Shown piece by piece: positions 57,936-64,000 of a stretch of DNA of 64,000 nt. Made by a program: the position numbers and the translations under genes. Below the pieces are notes generated by a model that was not told the origin of the DNA, did not search any database, and worked only from the letters and a program-made list of their open reading frames with translations. Every line of letters starts with the position of its first letter. The stretch's first letter is position 1. The stretch is from Halorubrum trapanicum (lineage in GTDB: Archaea; Halobacteriota; Halobacteria; Halobacteriales; Haloferacaceae). The stretch covers positions 62,001 to 126,000 of the forward strand of contig NZ_AP017570.1 of NCBI RefSeq assembly GCF_002355655.1, given 5' to 3'.

Positions 57936-58093
57936 AAAGAATACATCTATTCTACAATCAAACGTCTTCTACCCTCTAATATCGGGTTGCCAAATTTAAT
58001 GCCTATATGGAAAGGCCCACTATTTGGAGCCAGTTTTCCGAATGTCGATAAGCAGGACAGCCCGAGTACTGTAGAACGTGATACTGAGGCAGG

Positions 58094-60802
58094 TCACAGC
58101 TCGGTTGAATCCTGATAGAGAGTCGTCAGCAGATTAGACTCAGCAGCTCGAAGATGCTGGTTGAACGTTGACTGTGCGATATCGAGAGTCTTGGCAATCG
58201 ACGTCGAATCTGCATCCCGCGGCCAATTAAAATATCCTGCGTAGAGCGCCGTCTGCAAGACTTCTTCTTGCCGGGCGGTAAGAGCTCCATCAAGACGTGC
58301 TGAGAGAGAGGTATTAGTTTCTCCCCGCTCACTATCCAGTTTGGATAACAGGGTGAGATCGCTGTAGTCTTCCCGGAGTGAACTCAGATATTCCCCGACG
58401 TCGACGGTGAATGGCACGGTTACTGAAACCACGATCTCGTTGGACTCCGAAGCGTTTGTGATTTGATTTATCGCAACTCCTTGATCGGTCAGTTTCTCGC
58501 AAAAGCTGCTGTTCCGCACCGGGACTTTACAGTAGATACCATTTCGAGAGTCGCTCAAAATGACCGTCTCTGGATCGAAACCAGCAGCTTCGAACGCCTC
58601 GGGGGTCACGTTTTCACCGGTCACTCGCGCGAACAGGAGGTGATCTGGACTCTCAGTCACTACATTCAACACTTCGAGATCCGTCTCCATATCCGAAACA
58701 AGAGTTGCAAGGCCAGTATCGTCCTCGAACTGAATTTCGAGAATTGTGCCCCCACCAGATAGAAGCGCCGCCTTTTGCCGGAGTGCTGATATCCCGTGAC
58801 CTATTATTTGACCGAGCTCTGTGAGGGCTGTCACCTCTTCTTCAGCGAAGGCGTTTGGTAGTTTGGAGTGGACTTCTAATACGCCAAGGATCGAAGCCTC
58901 GCTCTGTAGTGGTACAGCCACAATCGAGTTGGTGCCATTTTTCAGTGCGTCTTGTTCCCACTCCGTTTCGGAGCTAGCGGTCATTAAGTCGCTCTCCACG
59001 ACCGAACGTTCAATCCTGTATGCCCGTTCAGTAGGTGGCAATGTAGAGTTACTCCGCTGGGTATTGTCATCTGCTGGAGTGTCGTTCGCCCCCACTTTTT
59101 GATATTGGAGCGAATCCGTTTTGGCTCTGACCTCGATCGTATTCGTATTAATATCTTTTTTACCGATCCACGCCCCGCTAATCAGATCCAGATGAGCTAA
59201 AGCATTACAGACCTCTTGCTCCAGTTCTTCTCGTGTATTTGCACTGATAACCGTGGCACTTATCGACCGTATCAGTGTATTGATTCGATCCAGTCGTGTC
59301 AGCCGTTCGTTTTGCTCGTTTAACCGCTGGTCGCGTTGCCGAAGGGCCGCCTCTTGTGCTGTTCGTTCGAATGCGCTTGCTGCGTTCGCTGCTAACGTCT
59401 TTGCCAATTTGTTCTTTCTTGAGGAGATCTCTGGCGTCGTGGTCATCCCCACCAACAGAACCCCCTCTGATTCTAGTGAGTAGAGTCGCCACGACGAGAA
59501 CTCCTCTGCCAACCACTGGCTCGACCGAGTATCTACTACGTCTTCGTCGTCAGGAGCCAACTGTTCCGTTCGAGTCACATAGGTCGTCCAGACTGGTGTG
59601 TCTCCTTCAGAGATAGTGGGAAGGTCAATTTCAGTAACATCTTCCGTGGATGCGTGTGCTAGTGGGACCAAGCGTCCCGTGTTCTCTTCTCGTGTATATA
59701 TCGCGGCAAACTCGAATCCGAGTTCCCCGACTGCGGCAGTTGTCACGGTCTCGCCGATGCTACGTTCCGAGTCCGCTGTCATTAGATCGCGGGAAACCGC
59801 ATGCAGATCCTCAAGCTGTTGTTCATACGCGTACCTCTCTGTAATATTGTGGTAGTGTTCAATCCGCCCGCCTGCATAAAGACCAGTTTGAATCGGTCCG
59901 CTCCAGTACTCCAACCACTGCTGCTCTTTCGAAGCCGTCTCAGGGATACGGACGATGGCTTCGACTTCGGAATTCATGTTCTCTAGAGAATGAGTTACGA
60001 GGTCAGACAGTGTTTGCTCACCTGAGGGATATTCCTGGTACGATTCAGAAGCAATTCGACTGTAGTCAGACCCTTGGATATCGTCTCTATCAACTCCAAG
60101 TAATTCTTCGGTAGTTTCGTTTGCCCACACCACTTGTCCATCACGGTCAATTACAATGACCCCTTCCTGTGATGTGTCTAATACGTCTTCAGTGAGGGAC
60201 TGGTACTGCTGTTGTTCCCTGCGCTCTGCTGCTGTTCGTTGCAGGCGCTCGATAGCCACTCGAAAATCCCTATCTGGCAGGTTCTGGAGGTACCGTTCGA
60301 CTTTATCCTCGAGTTCTGTGATTTGGTCTGTGAGTGCCTGGTATTTTGGGCTCGTTTCGAGGGTATCTGCCTCCATGACGGCTTCCAAGGTCGATTGGCG
60401 TTCTATCAGCGAGAACAGCTCTTGCAGATCCTCGTTGTACTCGGCACGAGTGAGCATCTGGGAGATAACGTCTTCGAGGTCGTCAGCTTCAACGGGCTTT
60501 TCGAGATACGCATCGAATCCCATTTTGACGATATCGAAGTCCGGTGTCACCGCAGAGACGATAACCACCTGGCAGTTCGACTCATATTGTCTGAGTCGCG
60601 TGAGAACCTCTCCGCCGGATAACCCGGGCATCATCCGATCCAGAAGAACGATATCGACAGTCGCATCGAACGCTTCCAAGGCTTCTTCGCCAGAGTACGC
60701 GGTTTCGACAACATAGCGGTCTGCGAGCCACTCTGCATACAGCTCAGCCAAACTCTGGTCATCCTCGACGACCAGGATTTTTGTATTTCCGTCTTGGGTC
60801 AT
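58094..60802 (-). CDS. Response regulator - PAS - GAF - Bat-type HTH protein
   Basis: A 902-residue protein. Receiver domain (residues 5-120, phospho-acceptor Asp55 in DIVLLDRMMPG), HalX-like coiled segment (about 125-195), PAS (about 210-325), GAF (about 335-480), a second GAF (about 525-690), then a Bat-type dimerisation region and a C-terminal HTH_10 (about 840-895, LTARQEEVLQTALYAGYFNW). It resembles bacterio-opsin activator proteins, which control transcription in response to light or oxygen, with an added receiver. Its start lies three bases after the histidine kinase stop, so the two form a signalling pair. Confidence 0.88.
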   Translation of the reverse strand: MTQDGNTKILVVEDDQSLAELYAEWLADRYVVETAYSGEEALEAFDATVDIVLLDRMMPGLSGGEVLTRLRQYESNCQVVIVSAVTPDFDIVKMGFDAYLEKPVEADDLEDVISQMLTRAEYNEDLQELFSLIERQSTLEAVMEADTLETSPKYQALTDQITELEDKVERYLQNLPDRDFRVAIERLQRTAAERREQQQYQSLTEDVLDTSQEGVIVIDRDGQVVWANETTEELLGVDRDDIQGSDYSRIASESYQEYPSGEQTLSDLVTHSLENMNSEVEAIVRIPETASKEQQWLEYWSGPIQTGLYAGGRIEHYHNITERYAYEQQLEDLHAVSRDLMTADSERSIGETVTTAAVGELGFEFAAIYTREENTGRLVPLAHASTEDVTEIDLPTISEGDTPVWTTYVTRTEQLAPDDEDVVDTRSSQWLAEEFSSWRLYSLESEGVLLVGMTTTPEISSRKNKLAKTLAANAASAFERTAQEAALRQRDQRLNEQNERLTRLDRINTLIRSISATVISANTREELEQEVCNALAHLDLISGAWIGKKDINTNTIEVRAKTDSLQYQKVGANDTPADDNTQRSNSTLPPTERAYRIERSVVESDLMTASSETEWEQDALKNGTNSIVAVPLQSEASILGVLEVHSKLPNAFAEEEVTALTELGQIIGHGISALRQKAALLSGGGTILEIQFEDDTGLATLVSDMETDLEVLNVVTESPDHLLFARVTGENVTPEAFEAAGFDPETVILSDSRNGIYCKVPVRNSSFCEKLTDQGVAINQITNASESNEIVVSVTVPFTVDVGEYLSSLREDYSDLTLLSKLDSERGETNTSLSARLDGALTARQEEVLQTALYAGYFNWPRDADSTSIAKTLDIAQSTFNQHLRAAESNLLTTLYQDSTEL

Positions 60803-60805
60803 AGT

Positions 60806-63800
60806 TTACGACACGATGCCCGGTTTTTCTGAGTCCTCTCGAGCCGGTTGGGTGGGGACTTCCAGTCTGATCTCACTCCCATCGCCCGAGGTTTCAACTG
60901 AAATCGATCCCCCGGCACGAGTCACCAGTGATCGCACCATCCACAATCCGAGTCCCTGCCCGTGACTCAGCGGCGTTTCTTCGCCAGTTTCGAGGAGATT
61001 TTTCTCCATTTCCGGGAGTCCAGGCCCAGTATCGGACACACAAACCTCTACCCACCGTTCATCGGATTGCGAGACACTGATCTGTACGGATGGATGCTCA
61101 GTATCGTTCGCTGTGATGGCGTTCTCAACGAGCTCAGAAATCGCCTTGTCAAGTTCACTCGGTATTTGTGATTCTAGATCGTGGTCGGCTGTGATAGTGA
61201 TATTCGCATTAGCATATTCGTCTTCTTTTTTGGCTTGAATATCCTGAGCTATTTGCTGAGCACTCTGGTAGGAAGCGAGAGCGCTCTCGCTCGTGAGTAT
61301 ATTCTGGAGCTCTTGGGTCTTGTTTGCCATTTCTTCCCACTTGTCGAGAATGTCTCGGATCGTCGCAGCGCGCTGTTCACGAGTGTCTGTCTCTGTGTCC
61401 GACGCAAGCAGATCGACATACCCTCTCACTTTCGTCAGATCATTTCGGATATTGTGCCGCATAATCCGGTGTAAGACCTGGACGTGTTGCTGACGCTGTT
61501 CCTGAGCTGTAATATCTCGTGCCTCAAATACTAGGAAGCTAAGCTCCCCGTGCTGGCTTGAGATCGGCTTGATCGAGAAGTCGAAGCTGGCGAGTCCATC
61601 AACGCCTTCTGCTTCCACGTCGAACCGAACGAATGAACCCGAAGATGCTTGAGTAACTGCCTGTCTAATTTGAGTTTGCACTTCAGACGAATGCGCGAAC
61701 AGAGGGCATTCCCAGAGCGGTGTGCCTCTGCTCTCCTCCACACGTATGCCGCCGAACTCCATGAAGGGGTCGTTTAGCTCAAGGATTTCACCACTCTGGG
61801 TCATCAGACCCGTCAATTGGAACGTTTGATTGAATACGGATTCGAATTTTTTCGTTTGTTCTCTTATATTACTGATGTCACGTATATATAACAGAAACCC
61901 ACCAATTGCTTCATCGTCAAAGAGATTCCGTCCACGTGCCTCTACGGTAATCCACTCGTCATCCGCATCCATTGCTTGGAACTCTAGCTGAACGCTTGAA
62001 TCGGAATCCTCCACGGCGGCGAAAAACGCTTCCATTACACGTTCCCGATCCTCTGGATGGATATAATCAAAGACACTCTCTTGATTTAGCTGAGTTGGAT
62101 CATATCCAAGAACCCGTTCAGCAGAGCCACTAAGATAGGTGAAACACCCGTCGCGATCTAAGATAGACACGACGTCGACTGATTCCTCAACGAACCGCTC
62201 TGTTCTACGCCGCTGTTGACGCTGGTTAGTAAGATCTCTGATGACCATCCCGTATCCCAGGAACACTCCATCTTCAGTTTGAAGGGGAACGTATGAGACT
62301 TCTGCAGGGAACGACGATCCATCCTGACGGACTCGCTGTCCTTCGTGAGTACTTTCTCCTGCGAGTGATGCCTGTTTTAATAACCGATCAGCAATCCCAC
62401 GTTTTTGATCCTGTTCAGGGTGTAACTCTGCTGCTGGCATACCAATTGCAGTTTCTTCGTCATATCCAAAGATGTCGGCTGCTCCATCGTTCCAGCTGTC
62501 GATCTGTCCATCGTCATCGAGAAGTACAAAGGCGTATTCTTCGAGACTTTCCGAGAGGATCTCGAATCGCTTCCGCTCCTGTTGAATCTGCCGAATCCGT
62601 CGTTTTTGATCCGTTATGTCCGTGGCAATCGCGACAAGTCTCTCTCCAGTTTCGTCATCGGGTATCAGAACAGCATCTGTGTGTATCCATCGCGTTTGTT
62701 CGTTGGCATCAATAACTCTGAAATCCGCAGACAAGTCGTTGATATCGCCGACTCGTTCTAGTGAATCACGAACACGGTCCCGATCTTCCGGCGCGACGAT
62801 CTGTACGAACTCTTCATAGTTGTCCGGATCATGGCCAAGTAAATCGACAAGCGTGTCGTCGAATGATATCTGATCCGTCTCAAGACTCCACTCTGCAATA
62901 CCAGTGTCCGTTCCAGAAAGAACCAATTCGAGTTTCCGGTTTTGTTCTGCCAGGCTCCGAGTCCGTTGCCTCCGACCTGTTACGTCCTGCTGTATGCCAA
63001 TAAACTTCGAAAGCGTCCCATCTGCATCAGTGACTGGCGTGACAGACAATCGATTCCAGTATTCACTCCCGTCTTTTCGGTAGTTTTTCAATTCTACCGT
63101 TACCGGTTCACCGGCCGCAATCGCCTCTCGAAGCTTCGATATTTCGTCTGGGTCTGTCTCGGGTCCCTGGAGGAAACGTGGATTACGACCTAAGGCGTCG
63201 TCCTCCTGGTAGCCAGTAATGTCGGTGAATCCTTTATTTACGTACTCGATCGGGTTGTCTTCTCGCTGTGGGTCGGTGATCATGACCCCAACATTCGAGG
63301 AGTCAATCGCTTGCTCCTTGAGTTCGAGTTCGCGCTTCCGTTCTCGTTGTGCAGTCTGATCGCGCACAGTACAAACGAGGGGGCCCTCATCGATGATGGT
63401 CAGAGAGAGATCAGCCGGGAATGTGGTCCCGTCCGGTCGGGATCCGGTTACCTTACCCCGCCAGTGGCCCTCCGACTCAAGAACAGGGAAGGCTTCCGAC
63501 TCAAGACGCTCTACCTCATCTTCGTCATAGAGCATCCGCCAAGAGTCCCCGAGGAGTTGGTCAGTACCATCGAATCCATACATATCCACGTGTGTGTCGT
63601 CGATGTAGGTGTATTCTCCATCCTCAAGAATAGCGAAGCCGTCTTTCGCATCCTCGACAGCCTGCTGGAACGTCTCTAACTCGCGACGTCGTCGCTCACG
63701 GGGAGTAATATCACGGCTAGAAATGACGAGCGATTCGACTCCAGATTCCCCTGTAACCGGACGGATTGTGCCCGTCATGAACCGACTGTCACCGTCCTGA

Positions 63801-64000
63801 TCCGGATGTTCAGCCTGGAAACTAACATACTCGCCAGCAGCCGCTCGTTCGATCCAGTTTTTTAGATCTTCTTGTAGGTCCGAGGAATGCGACCACCAGT
63901 CTCCTTCCCAGAACGGTTCCCCCAAGATATCGGATTTGTCGTTCGAAACGTAGTTTAGCGCTGTTTCATTGACCTCAATCGTCTCACCATCAGTTTCTAA
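60806..64000 (-). CDS. Multi-PAS sensor histidine kinase (5' end outside the window)
   Basis: At least 1064 residues; the frame is open to the right edge, so the ATG at 63925 is internal. About seven PAS domains in series, then a HisKA-like H-box (HRIMRHNIRNDLTKVRGY) and HATPase_c (ELVENAITAN, DTGPGLP, GQGLGLWMV). No membrane helices in the visible part, so it senses intracellular cues. The third PAS carries GRNPRFLQG, a LOV-like motif with Pro in place of the photoactive Cys. It probably phosphorylates the adjacent receiver-Bat protein. Confidence 0.9.
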   Translation of the reverse strand, partial: LETDGETIEVNETALNYVSNDKSDILGEPFWEGDWWSHSSDLQEDLKNWIERAAAGEYVSFQAEHPDQDGDSRFMTGTIRPVTGESGVESLVISSRDITPRERRRRELETFQQAVEDAKDGFAILEDGEYTYIDDTHVDMYGFDGTDQLLGDSWRMLYDEDEVERLESEAFPVLESEGHWRGKVTGSRPDGTTFPADLSLTIIDEGPLVCTVRDQTAQRERKRELELKEQAIDSSNVGVMITDPQREDNPIEYVNKGFTDITGYQEDDALGRNPRFLQGPETDPDEISKLREAIAAGEPVTVELKNYRKDGSEYWNRLSVTPVTDADGTLSKFIGIQQDVTGRRQRTRSLAEQNRKLELVLSGTDTGIAEWSLETDQISFDDTLVDLLGHDPDNYEEFVQIVAPEDRDRVRDSLERVGDINDLSADFRVIDANEQTRWIHTDAVLIPDDETGERLVAIATDITDQKRRIRQIQQERKRFEILSESLEEYAFVLLDDDGQIDSWNDGAADIFGYDEETAIGMPAAELHPEQDQKRGIADRLLKQASLAGESTHEGQRVRQDGSSFPAEVSYVPLQTEDGVFLGYGMVIRDLTNQRQQRRRTERFVEESVDVVSILDRDGCFTYLSGSAERVLGYDPTQLNQESVFDYIHPEDRERVMEAFFAAVEDSDSSVQLEFQAMDADDEWITVEARGRNLFDDEAIGGFLLYIRDISNIREQTKKFESVFNQTFQLTGLMTQSGEILELNDPFMEFGGIRVEESRGTPLWECPLFAHSSEVQTQIRQAVTQASSGSFVRFDVEAEGVDGLASFDFSIKPISSQHGELSFLVFEARDITAQEQRQQHVQVLHRIMRHNIRNDLTKVRGYVDLLASDTETDTREQRAATIRDILDKWEEMANKTQELQNILTSESALASYQSAQQIAQDIQAKKEDEYANANITITADHDLESQIPSELDKAISELVENAITANDTEHPSVQISVSQSDERWVEVCVSDTGPGLPEMEKNLLETGEETPLSHGQGLGLWMVRSLVTRAGGSISVETSGDGSEIRLEVPTQPAREDSEKPGIVS

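Noticed and set aside
1-64000. CRISPR array
   Set aside because: Direct repeats seen are single pairs or dispersed copies; no regular repeat-spacer series and no cas genes were found.

Overview
The window is haloarchaeal (class Halobacteria). Its proteins are very acidic, and it carries a TFB, Bat-type HTH_10, HalX and HalOD1 signalling domains, twin-arginine signals, Tat lipoproteins and archaeal-type primase subunits. The mix of an integrative/conjugative gene set, insertion sequences (IS), toxin-antitoxin-like pairs and many short hypothetical genes points to a megaplasmid or a chromosomal accessory region. No rRNA, tRNA or CRISPR array was seen.

Layout. 1-7.3 kb: plasmid-type hypothetical genes, a low-GC patch with scattered IS-end-like repeats (1.9-4.7 kb), an HTH plus H-x-H protein pair, and a TFB. 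7.6-11.5 kb: a large 4-TM protein and a HEPN-type protein broken by an in-frame stop, possibly defence genes. 11.5-14.3 kb: zinc-finger protein, HNH endonuclease, OB-fold protein and a highly structured GC-rich stretch. 14.2-20.9 kb: a 6.4 kb block between two ~135 bp direct repeats. It holds a halocin C8-like precursor, small membrane genes, a FilR1-type regulator, a TnpB with a coupled 58-aa gene, and a second large 4-TM protein. 21-24.7 kb: MazF-type toxin-antitoxin pair, zinc-finger genes, a nuclease-like protein and short genes. 25.2-39.3 kb: one long minus-strand operon with a type IV secretion/conjugation apparatus (RHH protein, pilin-like, surface protein, lipoprotein, VirB6-like, VirB4-like, coupling ATPase) ending in an archaeal PriS/PriL-like primase pair. 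39.4-43 kb: Fic/Doc-like protein, tyrosine recombinase and a second HTH plus H-x-H pair. 43.3-56.4 kb: an island of three related IS4-superfamily elements alternating with two more halocin-like modules, then a second TnpB element. 56.6-64 kb: phosphorelay genes, including a multi-PAS histidine kinase cut by the window edge.

The most notable content is a three-copy module: a Tat-dependent precursor with a C-terminal core of exactly ten cysteines, small membrane genes just downstream, and a divergently transcribed FilR1-type regulator, with conserved palindromes between precursor and regulator. Established knowledge of halocin C8 (antimicrobial core and immunity segment made as one precursor) suggests a set of peptide antimicrobials with dedicated regulation and immunity, spread by IS elements and direct repeats. 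Several short genes, recurring leader hairpins and recurring 3' inverted repeats, easily missed by automated annotation, are also recorded.
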